27,154 bases of DNA, taken from IMG/VR virus record IMGVR_UViG_3300021062_000037, positions 1 to 27,154 of that record. The stretch is one strand, 5' to 3'. The translations under genes and the position numbers were made by a program. Positions within the stretch are counted from its first letter, which is position 1; every line of letters begins with the position of its first letter. This document shows, one piece after another, positions 14,159 to 21,881 of this stretch. Origin of the DNA: a virus. The notes under the pieces were generated by a model, which was not told where the DNA came from, did not search any database, and saw only the letters and a program-made list of their open reading frames with translations.

Positions 14159-15079
14159 TCAGCGTACCGGCTTGGTACGCAGTACCTTGCGGTACGTTGC
14201 CTCTAGCGCAGCGCCGTGTCCGAGCACTGAGTGTGCCGAATCGGTCTGAGCCTTCGCGCGCAGATCCTTGAACGACCAGCCGGCCTTGAGCCGCTTGAGC
14301 TGGCTCGCAATGCCTGAGACGCTCCAACCATAGCCGAGAGTGTTGTTGAACACGAGCTCGCAATCCGGGAAGCGATCCATCGCGCGCCGCACGAAATGCC
14401 GAACCGCATCTGACCATTCTACCGTGTGCGGCTTGCGCGTCTTGCTCTGGATGTAGCTGATACCTTCGGGCTTGAGGTGCGCTGCGCGGCTCCAGGAGAT
14501 GAGATCGGTTTGGCGGCACCCCGTAAGGTAGGCGACGGCCAACAGATCCTGAAACGGCTCATTGGCCCGGTTAAACACGTCTAGAAACTGTTCGTTGGTG
14601 ACGTAGCGTTTTTTCGGCCGCTCGGTGTTGCGGTGCACACCCCTGCACGGATTGAACTCGACGTACATGTGCCGCATGCCGAAGTTATAAGCCGCCGACA
14701 GTACGGCCATCTCTCGGTTGACACGAATGCCACCGCGGCCGATCCGCTTGCGGGTCTCAAGCCAGTGGGCGACCTGGTTAGATTTCAGCCTGCCTATCTC
14801 AAGGTGGCCGAAGGTCTTGTCGAGGCGAACCAGGATGTTCTCGTAATCCTTCTTGGTGGCGGGCTTCAGATGATCCATGCCATTGGCTTGGTACAGAATC
14901 AGCAACTCGGTCATTCGCGCCGGCCGCGGCGTTTCGAAGTCTGTGAGGGCTCGGAAGAGGGCGGTTCGGCCTTCGTCGATCCTGGACAGCTTGTGCCACT
15001 TCCCTTGAACGACTTTGTAGTATCGGCCGTCTTTTTCGAAGACGCCTGGAATGGAGACGCCCGCTGTAAGTTTTCCCAT
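14159..15079 (-). CDS. int: Tyrosine-recombinase phage integrase
   Basis: The 306-residue protein joins phage and host DNA at attP/attB. The N-terminal region with GRYYKVVQGKWHKLS is an arm-binding type domain. A core-binding domain spans about 55-150, and the catalytic domain follows. Visible active-site residues are Arg189 (LTGCRQTDL), a likely Lys213, Lys271 and Arg274 (SFKDLRAKA, with Lys in the usual His place), His288 (LGHG) and the nucleophile Tyr296 (ATYRKVL). It is the last gene before the tRNA-Asn core. It overlaps the upstream DUF4224 gene by 169 bp, and no strong ribosome site is visible at ATG 15079. Confidence 0.95.
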   Translation of the reverse strand: MGKLTAGVSIPGVFEKDGRYYKVVQGKWHKLSRIDEGRTALFRALTDFETPRPARMTELLILYQANGMDHLKPATKKDYENILVRLDKTFGHLEIGRLKSNQVAHWLETRKRIGRGGIRVNREMAVLSAAYNFGMRHMYVEFNPCRGVHRNTERPKKRYVTNEQFLDVFNRANEPFQDLLAVAYLTGCRQTDLISWSRAAHLKPEGISYIQSKTRKPHTVEWSDAVRHFVRRAMDRFPDCELVFNNTLGYGWSVSGIASQLKRLKAGWSFKDLRAKAQTDSAHSVLGHGAALEATYRKVLRTKPVR

Positions 15080-15276
15080 TGCCGTGGATCGTAGTTAGGT
15101 TCGTTTTCGTCCGGCCGACCGCCACCGAGGGCGCGGTCCAATGCAGCCAGCGTAGTCACTGGATGCCCCTTCGTGTCAATCATGTAGTGGATGCGATTCC
15201 TCGCCAGCCATGCGCACACAGCCTTCGGCCGCTTGGTAGCGGCCAGCGCGCAGAGGGTGGCGAAGTCGGCGATCAT
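14911..15276 (-). CDS. DUF4224-like protein, possible excisionase/RDF
   Basis: The first 52 residues (with KRPKAVCAWLARNRIHYMID and GHPVTTLAALDRALGG) match the small DUF4224 helix-turn-helix type domain regularly found just before phage integrases. By position such proteins are thought to control the direction of recombination. The normal size is about 70 residues; here the frame runs on to 121, and the last 55 or so codons lie inside the integrase gene in another frame and look low in complexity (Ser/Lys/Thr). The start overlaps the upstream stop (ATGA). The excisionase role is inference. Confidence 0.65.
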   Translation of the reverse strand: MIADFATLCALAATKRPKAVCAWLARNRIHYMIDTKGHPVTTLAALDRALGGGRPDENEPNYDPRQWENLQRASPFQASSKKTADTTKSFKGSGTSCPGSTKAEPPSSEPSQTSKRRGRRE

Positions 15277-15521
15277 CCGCCATCCGCCTCACTCTCGTCC
15301 TTCCGGCTCTCCAGCGGAGATCTCCTCACGAGTTCTTGCTTGGCCAGTTCACAGACGATGCTTGACCGTCCGCGACCATCGGCTGCCATTTGTTGCAGTT
15401 CGCCATCGCTTACCGCTATTGGCGGCAGCGAAGCACAGGCGCACGGTTTTTTCGGATCGCCTGAAGCGCCATAGTGCTTAACGCATGTGTTCTTGTGCGA
15501 TGTGTCCTTTCTGACGATCAT
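15273..15521 (-). CDS. Small Cys-containing early protein
   Basis: The 82-residue product has four cysteines (CVKHYG, then CACAS, then IVCELAK), a basic N terminus and an acidic C-terminal tail. It overlaps both neighbours by 4 bp. A small metal-binding protein is possible. Family not recognised. Confidence 0.5.
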   Translation of the reverse strand: MIVRKDTSHKNTCVKHYGASGDPKKPCACASLPPIAVSDGELQQMAADGRGRSSIVCELAKQELVRRSPLESRKDESEADGG

Positions 15522-15937
15522 GTCTTGATCTCCAACGCCTCCGCGATCAGCGGGGCGAAGATGTCTTTCAAGCTCTCTGGCGGCTTAAGGTCATCTAGAA
15601 CACTGATCCCTACGTGGCCATAGATCCCGTAGTTGTCGATTGCTACACCAAACTTTACACACCAACGCACCGCCTCAAGCAGCAGATTGGATCGCCCGAT
15701 AGCCTCGTCTCTCTGATGGACAGGCACTAGGCCAGTGTTCTCAAAGTAGTGCGCCAGGTCCGATTCCAGCTCCGCCACGCGTTCGCGCAGGCGTCCAACT
15801 TCAGCGCCATTAGCCAGCGCCTGGTCGAAGTGTGACTTTGCTTCGGCGCGCAGTCGGGCGAGCTCGGCGTCTACTTCACGTTGATCATAGATCTCTGTAT
15901 CGCCGCTATATTCGTAGGCTTTGCAAGTCTTAATCAC
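15518..15937 (-). CDS. Coiled-coil early protein
   Basis: The 139-residue protein has a coiled-coil middle (about residues 20-65, with RLRERVAELESDLAHYF) and a C-terminal globular part with LKPPESLKDIFAPLI. It is coupled to both neighbours by ATGA overlaps. This architecture resembles the many Ead/Ea-type accessory proteins of phage early operons. Function unknown. Confidence 0.55.
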   Translation of the reverse strand: MIKTCKAYEYSGDTEIYDQREVDAELARLRAEAKSHFDQALANGAEVGRLRERVAELESDLAHYFENTGLVPVHQRDEAIGRSNLLLEAVRWCVKFGVAIDNYGIYGHVGISVLDDLKPPESLKDIFAPLIAEALEIKT

Positions 15938-16245
15938 TTGCCACCTCGGGCTGCGTCGATGGCCGAGCGCAGATCATCGTGGTCAGTTCGGATCAGCGAA
16001 TAACGGTTGACCCAATGCCCTGGTGACCACATGTAAGTGTGTTGCGTGCCTTTCTTTTCTAGCCAATCCAATCTCGCTGCATCCTGCCTCAGCCCCGCGT
16101 TCTCGGCGGAGAGGCGCTTGTTCTGACGGCGCTCGTGGTCTCGGTGTGCTCGGACCTCGGCGAGCTGGGCCTCCAGCAGCTCTATGCGGGCGCGCAGTTG
16201 CACACATTCCTGGCGGTACGTGTCTATGCATTCTTTTTCAGCCAT
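15934..16245 (-). CDS. Coiled-coil accessory protein with LDWLE...AIDAA ending
   Basis: Start ATG 16245 is chosen over 16266 because AGGAG lies at good distance, encoded within the end of the upstream gene. The 103-residue protein has a heptad-rich N-terminal half and the C-terminal pattern ARLDWLEKKGT...DLRSAIDAARGG. That pattern is widespread in small phage accessory proteins, where the Leu-Asp-Trp-Leu-Glu motif ends a variable coil. It overlaps its upstream gene by 8 bp. Biochemical role unknown. Confidence 0.65.
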   Translation of the reverse strand: MAEKECIDTYRQECVQLRARIELLEAQLAEVRAHRDHERRQNKRLSAENAGLRQDAARLDWLEKKGTQHTYMWSPGHWVNRYSLIRTDHDDLRSAIDAARGGK

Positions 16246-17458
16246 TGCCGGTCTCCTGCTCAGCAAGATATTCGCAAACGAATGTCAGCGACCCTGGCTT
16301 GAATCCGCATCGACAGAACGGATAGGAATGGCAAGTCCGATGCTCCTTCTGCTCCCCCTGCGGCTGGGCGAGGGCGCGCTTCAGTGGATATGCCCGGTCG
16401 GCACGCTTGGTGAATTCGTAGATTGCATTATCCAATGCGCGCCATGACTCACATTGCGACTGCTTTGCCTCGTCCAGCCTGTTTAAAAGGCCATCGGCCT
16501 CATTCTGGGTATCTGTCTCGTCCTCATCGACAGCTTGCTGAGCCGACCATACAGCGTTGCACGCGTCCATGAATTCTCTCGCGGCGGTCGCAAGGTACCG
16601 GCCATGCTCGATGGCGTACTGCTCTGGCGTGCGGCCCTGTGGCTGCGGCTGGGCGAGGGCGGCGCTCTCCACCGGCGCGGGCGAGGCGGCGAGGGTGGCG
16701 CGCAGTGCTTCGGTCAGCTTCCTTGCCGATGTGTCCGGCTCGTCATATCCAAGCGCTTTGAGTTCTGCGATTGCCAGGTCGTCTGCTTCCAAGATCAGGC
16801 TGCAGATGTTGCGCAACTGCCGCTCGCGCTTCCTGCTGGCTTCCAGCTCAGCTTGTCTATGAGTGGCATACTCGACGCTCTGCTCAGCCTGGCGGCCCAT
16901 CTGCGCAATGCGCTCCCTCAGCCCCGCCATCTCCGCGAGCATCACTTCATGCGCGTTGGCATAGCGGGCGCAGTCTTGGGCGAGGGTGTCGTAGGCGTCC
17001 AGTACAAGCTTGGCCAGCTCAGCGCGCACGACTCCGGCGGCGCAGTTCTCGTAGCTCAATGTGATCTGCTTGCGCGCATTGCCGAGCAGCGCGTTCGCCT
17101 CCGCCGCCACCGGCTTGCGCAGCTCGGTGAGTTGCTGCTTGACGGATTCGAGTTCGTCATCCATCTCACAAATGGTCTGATCGCGCACTTGAACCTTCCG
17201 CTCAAGTCCCTGGACCTGATTACGATGACCGTTCGCACGCTTGCACAGAGCGTCCACAGCTCGCACGGCGTCAACTCCGTCCTCGCTCTCGAACTCCTTC
17301 CGTATGTCTGCCCAAGGGCGGCGCAGCTCGGCGATGGTGGCTTCGCGCTCGCGAATATCTCTTATCAGATCTCTCAGTAAATTGGCTATCGGGCCCTGGC
17401 TTTGCCCGTACACGTTCTCGATCGCCTGCAGCTGCTCGTCGGTGATGGGCATGCTCAT
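16238..17458 (-). CDS. Long coiled-coil early protein, modular, Ead/Ea22-like
   Basis: This 406-residue protein is mostly coiled coil (about 25-230). Two linker-like repeats rich in Ala/Leu/Gln/Pro follow (AALAQPQPQG near 277 and RALAQPQGEQ near 367). The Cys/His C-terminal block has HRTCHSYPFCRCGFKPGS. It begins MSMPITDEQLQAIENV, typical of phage early accessory proteins. The ALAQPQ linkers look like joints where modules have been swapped. A structural or host-interaction role is possible; nothing enzymatic is seen. ATGA overlap at its start, 8-bp overlap at its end. Confidence 0.6.
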   Translation of the reverse strand: MSMPITDEQLQAIENVYGQSQGPIANLLRDLIRDIREREATIAELRRPWADIRKEFESEDGVDAVRAVDALCKRANGHRNQVQGLERKVQVRDQTICEMDDELESVKQQLTELRKPVAAEANALLGNARKQITLSYENCAAGVVRAELAKLVLDAYDTLAQDCARYANAHEVMLAEMAGLRERIAQMGRQAEQSVEYATHRQAELEASRKRERQLRNICSLILEADDLAIAELKALGYDEPDTSARKLTEALRATLAASPAPVESAALAQPQPQGRTPEQYAIEHGRYLATAAREFMDACNAVWSAQQAVDEDETDTQNEADGLLNRLDEAKQSQCESWRALDNAIYEFTKRADRAYPLKRALAQPQGEQKEHRTCHSYPFCRCGFKPGSLTFVCEYLAEQETGNG

Positions 17459-17718
17459 GCTCCGTTCAGTGCCTTGGCGGCTTCTTTCGAGGTCAGACCG
17501 ATGACCATGCAGCCGTGCAGTGTCGCGCTGAAATAGTCAGGCCGGTACTCGAAGGCCAGACCTTGCGCTACAAGGCGCTGCATTGACGCGTAGCTGTCAC
17601 AGCCTTGGTTACTGTTGAAGTAATTGCGATAGCACCAGCGCTTGCGGGGGCGCTCGCTACAGACGCCCAGCATGTGCCGCAGGTTGTCCATGTCTTGAAT
17701 CAGATGCTCGGTGATCAT
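17455..17718 (-). CDS. Conserved small phage protein (DNA-binding-like)
   Basis: ATG 17718 overlaps the upstream stop, giving 87 residues. The sequence has the pattern LRHMLGVCSE...WCYRNYF...MQRLVAQGLAF...ATLHGCMVIGL. I know it from many siphovirus and podovirus early regions; it suggests a winged-helix-like fold. A regulatory role is only a guess. Coupled by 4 bp to both neighbours. Confidence 0.6.
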   Translation of the reverse strand: MITEHLIQDMDNLRHMLGVCSERPRKRWCYRNYFNSNQGCDSYASMQRLVAQGLAFEYRPDYFSATLHGCMVIGLTSKEAAKALNGA

Positions 17719-17945
17719 TGTTGCTCCCCAGTCAATAGCTTGGTCTTGCGATAGCAGGCCATCGGAAAGTCGCCAACCTCGGCGCACTGGCAGCATTCGC
17801 TATCACATGGCTCGCTAACCTCAACCGGCTCCAGCAATCCATGCAGCTCTGCGAGCTCCTGGATCTCGAAGCCGTCAGGGCACGCATCAGGGAAGTCCTT
17901 GAGGATCGCGTTTGCGAAAGCTCGCAATTTAGATATTTCGCTCAT
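17715..17945 (-). CDS. Conserved small phage protein with Cys cluster
   Basis: Start ATG 17945 overlaps the lipoprotein stop. The 76-residue protein follows a known pattern in early operons: LRAFANAILKDFPDA...GFEIQELAELHGLL, then a cysteine group (PCDSECCQCAEVGDFPMACY) and KLLTG. The four or five cysteines may bind a metal. Function is not known. Confidence 0.65.
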   Translation of the reverse strand: MSEISKLRAFANAILKDFPDACPDGFEIQELAELHGLLEPVEVSEPCDSECCQCAEVGDFPMACYRKTKLLTGEQQ

Positions 17946-18196
17946 GGCACAACCTTGGCTCGTGTATTTCGAAAGCCACGCGCTGATATGTAGTAAGCCT
18001 GAGTGCCGCACTCCTCTACTACCTCGGACCAGTCGTTGTACTTGGTACTGTTAGGCCCGTTAGGCAACGACTTGAGGCATTCGAAAAACACATCACGTCG
18101 TATATCCTGGTCGTAGTAGCCGCCGGTTGGCGGCGCTGGGTTTTCGCAGCCAGCCAGCACAAAGGCGGAAAGCGCTATGGATATTTTTATTTTCAT
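17942..18196 (-). CDS. Small lipoprotein in the early operon
   Basis: The start at ATG 18196 is supported by AAGGAG seven bases upstream and by the signal peptide. The 84-residue protein begins MKIKISIALSAFVLAGC, with lipid cysteine 17 and Glu after it; then a Pro-rich linker and a small domain with two cysteines (FFECLKS and VEECGTQ). It should be anchored in the envelope. Early-expressed phage lipoproteins sometimes block superinfection, which is possible here but unproven. Confidence 0.65.
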   Translation of the reverse strand: MKIKISIALSAFVLAGCENPAPPTGGYYDQDIRRDVFFECLKSLPNGPNSTKYNDWSEVVEECGTQAYYISARGFRNTRAKVVP

Positions 18197-18876
18197 GCCT
18201 GCTCCTTGTGCTTTGCCGCCGCCTGCAACACCTCGTCGACGTTCTTCTGCAGCACTTCGAAAGTCAGCGCCCACACGAAAGGATCAGCGTCCCACGCGCC
18301 GGCGCCGTTGATTGAGTCCCAGAGCCGTCTATAACCCTCAACGTGGGGGCTGCTGCCGCCATCTGGCGCAACAAGCAGCGGCTCTGCGCCCTCAGCTATC
18401 GCATCCGCCTCATTGATTTCCTGCAGCCGCTGCACGCGCACCTCGGTGATGCGCAGGGTCATGCGAGAGTGCTGGCGCGGCATGAAGATCGAAGGGCCCC
18501 AAGGCTTCGAACTTGGATCGTCATCTCTCTTGAGATACTCGGGCCGATCCGCGCGATAGGCGATCGTCTCGCCATCCTGGTCTGGCGCTTCATGCTCACG
18601 CCACGTCTCGCGCACCCACGCCAACTCGCCGGCAGCCCATGGGCACCACACGTCATCCTCATCCCCGTCCGGGTAGTCGGGCCCGACAACTCTCCAGTGA
18701 TGCCAATCACCGAAGGGCTTCGAACGGTCGCCACCCGCAAATCCAAACATAGACTGGATGCCTTGCCAGTGACTGACATCCGGCTGCGGCTTTACGACGC
18801 GGCGCGTCTGTGTCTTCGTGCCGGCAAGCAGAGCGCGGATCATCGGCGCCGAGAACAGGATGGGACGGGCGTTCAT
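18193..18876 (-). CDS. ASCH/PUA-like phage protein
   Basis: The 227-residue protein opens with RPILFSAPMIRALLAGTKTQ and TRRVVKP, continues with GELAWVRETWREH and PSIFMPRQHSRMTLRITEVR, and ends with YRRLWDSINGAG...DPFVWALTFEVL. I recognise this as the phage ASCH-like family (a PUA-related RNA-binding fold). The Gly-Thr-Lys-Thr-Gln-Thr-Arg-Arg motif is its hallmark. The molecular target is unknown; RNA or modified-nucleotide binding is family-based inference. Its last codons (KEQA and stop) provide the ribosome site for the lipoprotein. Confidence 0.75.
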   Translation of the reverse strand: MNARPILFSAPMIRALLAGTKTQTRRVVKPQPDVSHWQGIQSMFGFAGGDRSKPFGDWHHWRVVGPDYPDGDEDDVWCPWAAGELAWVRETWREHEAPDQDGETIAYRADRPEYLKRDDDPSSKPWGPSIFMPRQHSRMTLRITEVRVQRLQEINEADAIAEGAEPLLVAPDGGSSPHVEGYRRLWDSINGAGAWDADPFVWALTFEVLQKNVDEVLQAAAKHKEQA

Positions 18877-19064
18877 GCCTGCTCCTTCGCGCGTTGCTCG
18901 GCCCGGCGATAGCGAGACTCCTGCGACATTGCCCGCGACACCAAATCGTCAGCGTACTTTCTGGCCAGCTCAGCAGCTGCGCGGGCGTCGGCCTCGGTAC
19001 TGAAGCTGATCTGCTCGTGGCCTTCGAGCCTGAATGTGTTGTCGTAATCGCGATAGGGAATCAT
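18873..19064 (-). CDS. 63-residue early protein
   Basis: ATG 19064 overlaps the nuclease-gene stop; longer in-frame forms run antisense-like through the neighbour and are rejected. The product starts MIPYRDYDNTFRLEGHEQIS and has an Ala/Arg-rich helix ending in KEQA. Its last 15 bases, AAGGAGCAGGCATGA, are identical to those at the next junction. No function recognised. Confidence 0.5.
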   Translation of the reverse strand: MIPYRDYDNTFRLEGHEQISFSTEADARAAAELARKYADDLVSRAMSQESRYRRAEQRAKEQA

Positions 19065-19360
19065 GCTGCCTCCGTCTTGATATGCCCGTGCTTTTCCAGC
19101 CAGCTCAGCCACTGACAGAGGCCGCGCAGTGCGTCTGCGTCCATCTGGGCTCGGCTGTGGGGTGATTTCGATCTGCCATCGAGCGCATCGTGACAACTGC
19201 TGCAAGCCGGCAGGGCGCAAATAGAATGCGGCTTTATGCCAACGCCGCCCAGGCCACCGCGGCGGATGTGGCATAGGACTGTGGTTTCCCGGTTGCCGTT
19301 GCAGACGGCCGGGAAGCGAAGGTGGCACTGCTGGCCGCGGGCTAGGTTCTCGATTTTCAT
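19061..19360 (-). CDS. DUF1364 / YbcO-like nuclease
   Basis: The 99-residue protein belongs to the family that includes the prophage DNA-recombination nuclease YbcO. Marks are an N-terminal CHLRFPAVCNGNRETTVLCH with Cys12, Cys20 and His31, the phrase GGVGIKPHSICALPACSSCH, and a C-x-x-C-H metal site (Cys53, Cys56, His57) typical of HNH-like folds. It follows the SSB and NinB-like genes, so it likely acts on recombination intermediates. Family assignment is firm; activity is inferred. Confidence 0.8.
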   Translation of the reverse strand: MKIENLARGQQCHLRFPAVCNGNRETTVLCHIRRGGLGGVGIKPHSICALPACSSCHDALDGRSKSPHSRAQMDADALRGLCQWLSWLEKHGHIKTEAA

Positions 19361-19755
19361 GCAGCCTCCTGCTCGTTAGGATCCGGGATGTAAATTCCTT
19401 TCTCGGCCATGGCTTGCTGGATGTGCGCCACGTAGTCATTGAACTCGGCAGTGTTGAGCCGCGAGCTGCGGCGAATTGGCTTCATGCGCTTGCGTCCAAG
19501 GCCTTGAAGCACTTCCCAGCCGCTCCACTCACCGAGGCAAAATTCGTGAACGTCCTCTGCCGTCCAGCCGTCCAGGTGCTTCAGGATCTCGGGATACACC
19601 ACGCCCCAGAGGTAGCGATTCTGCTGGTCACTCCGCCTCGGCCTGTGCTCCTTGACGACAATCTCTACATCCTTGTCACGCAGCAGCGCCGAGACGTACG
19701 CCACCAACCGCGTCAGTTGCGCGCCTTTGCGGAGGGTGAAGCGTTCTTCGGTCAT
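19357..19755 (-). CDS. NinB-like recombination protein
   Basis: I use ATG 19755 (132 residues); a TTG-start form from 19827 would overlap the ssb tail. The motif HRPRRSDQQNRYLWGVVYPE, with the Arg-Ser-x-x-Gln-Asn core, resembles NinB of lambda-like phages, a DNA-binding recombination mediator. The middle contains WTAEDVHEFCLGEWSG, and the C terminus YVAHIQQAMAEKGIYIPDP. It sits between SSB and a YbcO-like nuclease, forming a recombination block. The NinB name is by motif and context. Confidence 0.55.
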   Translation of the reverse strand: MTEERFTLRKGAQLTRLVAYVSALLRDKDVEIVVKEHRPRRSDQQNRYLWGVVYPEILKHLDGWTAEDVHEFCLGEWSGWEVLQGLGRKRMKPIRRSSRLNTAEFNDYVAHIQQAMAEKGIYIPDPNEQEAA

Positions 19756-19760
19756 CGCAG

Positions 19761-20255
19761 TTAAGCCGTGTAACTGATGAAGCTGGAAGCCATCAAAAGC
19801 TTGCTCAACAGCCCGGCGATGATCCAAACGAACGGGATGTCGTCGGAGAAATCATCGGCCGGCGCATCGCTGCTCGGCTCGTTTACCGCAGGAGTCGGTT
19901 CGCTCCGTGCGCCGGCTGGCTTCCCGCCCAGCATCTGCATCTGGTTGGCGATGATCTCAGTGGAGTATCGATCCTTGCCTTCCTTGTCTTTCCATTTGCG
20001 GGTTTTGAAAGCGCCCTGGATGAATACCTGCGAGCCCTTGCGAAGGTATTGCGAGCAGATCTCCCCCAGCTTGTCGAAGGCGACGATATTGACCCACTCC
20101 GTGGATTCTCTAGCGTCGCCGGTGCCCTTGTCCTTCCAGCTAGAACCGACGGCGATGCTGAAGTTTGAAACTGCCTTACCATTGGGCATGTACCGCGTCT
20201 CGGGATCGCGACCCAGACGGCCGATGAAGCAGCACTGGTTCAGATCGTTGCTCAT
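19761..20255 (-). CDS. ssb: Single-stranded DNA-binding protein with extra C-terminal tail
   Basis: Residues 1-112 are a standard OB-fold SSB (NQCCFIGRLGRDPETRYMPN, STEWVNIVAFDKLGEICSQY, GKDRYSTEIIANQMQML). A disordered linker leads to the acidic tip DDFSDDIPF (residues 134-142), which normally ends the protein and docks partner proteins. Here 22 more residues follow (from VWIIAGLLSKLLMASSF to SYTA), hydrophobic enough to be membrane-like. The gene overlaps the Sak4-like ATPase gene by 4 bp, so both are made together and probably cooperate in strand annealing. Confidence 0.92.
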   Translation of the reverse strand: MSNDLNQCCFIGRLGRDPETRYMPNGKAVSNFSIAVGSSWKDKGTGDARESTEWVNIVAFDKLGEICSQYLRKGSQVFIQGAFKTRKWKDKEGKDRYSTEIIANQMQMLGGKPAGARSEPTPAVNEPSSDAPADDFSDDIPFVWIIAGLLSKLLMASSFISYTA

Positions 20256-21424
20256 GCTGGGATCTTCTCGGATTCGGCCTGATCGTTGATGGCTTCAGCA
20301 TTTGCGGATGCCTGCGGCGGTGGCTCGGCGCCGTACTGATGGCCCCGAGACTTCACCCACAGCTTGTTGCGGATTTCCTGGACCTGCAGCAGCCGCATGC
20401 TTTCTAGCTTGGTCCATGCGCGAGTGCCGGCTATCTCTTCGAGCAACTGTGACTTAGCAGCCTTGGTAGCCGCATCCATCCCGTGGCCCAGCAGCCTTAG
20501 AATCTCTTCCTTGATCTCATCTAGCGCCACTTCCTTGCGTCGCAGTTCTGCTGAGTAGTTATCGTCACCGGTCTCGGTGAATCTCTCCCTGGAATCGCGT
20601 GCCTGCATGGAGCCGAAGTGCTCGCCGCCTAGGTTCAGACAGTCGAAATGCGGCCGGAGCTTCTCGTAGTTCGGATAGGCGATCTCCTTACCGTTGAGCT
20701 TGTCAGCCCGGTCTTTGACGATGACCGCGGTGTTTACGATCTTTCCCTCGTCGTATCGTCGCTCCATCTCGATAAGCAGGGATGGCTCGTGGCCCATTTC
20801 CTTCTCTGTGGCCATCTTGGTTCCGACGGTGATCAGCTCCTTTTTACCGCCGTCCTCCTTCTCCTGGTACTCGTACACGCTGCCGGCGCGACCGCAGACA
20901 ATCATGTGTATCTTGGATGACAGGAAGAGGTCGGTGAATCCGCTCCACTCGCGCTTGATAGGGCCCCAGTCCTGGAACTCAAGGGAGCCGCGCGGCTTAA
21001 AGCGCCAGCCGTTCTCCTTGCACTTGCGCTCCTTGGAGTCATTCATGCGTGCAAGGTAGGATTCCTGCAGGTCTCGCCAGATGTGCGTGATCGAATCGGT
21101 GATCAGCACAGAGCAGACGGGGATTGCTTCCTCCATCCACTTCATCAGGTCGCTGAATGCACGGCTCTCGTCGTAAACCATGAACTCGATGCCGGCCTTC
21201 TCGAATAGCGGGATCAGGAATGACGCGCCTGGCTCGGTGTCGAACATGGCTACCGGCTTGGTCAGCTTCGCGTGCTTGTACAGTCCAATGGCGATCTCGG
21301 CGGCAGTGCGCGACTTGCCGGCACCTTGGCCCCCGTAGATTCCGATCTTTGCATAGGCCATTTTGTTGACCGCCTTTTTGAGCATGCTCAATGGAATACC
21401 CTCGGTTATATGTTTGAAACTCAA
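20252..21424 (-). CDS. P-loop ATPase, Sak4-type (AAA_24) recombinase
   Basis: The 390-residue protein has a Walker A loop GGQGAGKS (residues 31-38), a Walker B strand SVLITD with Asp110, and a RecA-like core continuing to about 260; the C-terminal part is a helical tail rich in charges. Size and order fit the Sak4/AAA_24 group of phage recombinases, which act with a phage SSB. The start is TTG 21424, overlapping the upstream stop (TTGA) with GAGGG close by; ATG 21385 is an alternative. It directly precedes ssb, which supports the recombination role. Confidence 0.8.
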   Translation of the reverse strand: MSFKHITEGIPLSMLKKAVNKMAYAKIGIYGGQGAGKSRTAAEIAIGLYKHAKLTKPVAMFDTEPGASFLIPLFEKAGIEFMVYDESRAFSDLMKWMEEAIPVCSVLITDSITHIWRDLQESYLARMNDSKERKCKENGWRFKPRGSLEFQDWGPIKREWSGFTDLFLSSKIHMIVCGRAGSVYEYQEKEDGGKKELITVGTKMATEKEMGHEPSLLIEMERRYDEGKIVNTAVIVKDRADKLNGKEIAYPNYEKLRPHFDCLNLGGEHFGSMQARDSRERFTETGDDNYSAELRRKEVALDEIKEEILRLLGHGMDAATKAAKSQLLEEIAGTRAWTKLESMRLLQVQEIRNKLWVKSRGHQYGAEPPPQASANAEAINDQAESEKIPA

Positions 21425-21642
21425 GCCACCCTCGGCGGATCAGGCTGATTAGGCCGCAGCGCCACAACCTTCGCCGGCCTGAATGCCTGCTCTATGCGCT
21501 CGGCCATGTGCAGGCCGAGGTAGAGCAGCCGCAGGGCATCCAGCGAGCGCTTGCCGTCGTCTAGTTCGGCCACTGCGCGGCGCAGAACCGCTGCGTCCTC
21601 GGCGCGGTGTTTGGTCGTGATTTCGCGGAGTTCGCTGGTCAT
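21421..21642 (-). CDS. Small helical early protein
   Basis: ATG 21642 overlaps the upstream stop, giving 73 residues. The protein is nearly all helix (EDAAVLRRAVAELDDGKRSL, then RLLYLGLHMAERIEQAF) and ends in a Pro-rich tail. It precedes the Sak4-like gene and may be a partner, but no family is recognised. Confidence 0.5.
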   Translation of the reverse strand: MTSELREITTKHRAEDAAVLRRAVAELDDGKRSLDALRLLYLGLHMAERIEQAFRPAKVVALRPNQPDPPRVA

Positions 21643-21881
21643 TCGCCTAACTCCCGTAGCTGCGCCCGCAAGCGCTGGACATTCCCCGGCGTGGTGTCGC
21701 GCTGCCATGCTGGCCAGTCCAAGCCCGTGTACTCCCGGCGCCGTGGCGCAACCTGCGTGACCGTGCGCGACTGTCGGCGCAACCTACGGTCGGCCAGCAA
21801 CTCGCGAATCAAGTACGAGCCGAAGATCACAAACAGGATCAGCCCGATGCAGCCCAGTATCAGCTTTGCAAGGATGCTCAT
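21639..21881 (-). CDS. Small membrane protein of the early operon
   Basis: ATG 21881 has AGGAG upstream, within the end of the preceding gene. The 80-residue product starts with a membrane helix (LAKLILGCIGLILFVIFGSY, residues 4-23), then a strongly basic stretch, then a helical tail. One span with a cytoplasmic basic domain is likely. Function unknown. Confidence 0.5.
   Translation of the reverse strand: MSILAKLILGCIGLILFVIFGSYLIRELLADRRLRRQSRTVTQVAPRRREYTGLDWPAWQRDTTPGNVQRLRAQLRELGE

Noticed and set aside
16535-17380. 281-codon plus-strand frame inside the large coiled-coil gene
   Set aside because: Leu-rich antisense of a Gln/Glu coil; no start signal and the minus frame is coupled at both ends.
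19357-19827. TTG-start extension of the NinB-like protein
   Set aside because: It would overlap the ssb tail by 67 bases and adds a segment unlike the family; ATG 19755 fits better, though its ribosome site is weak.
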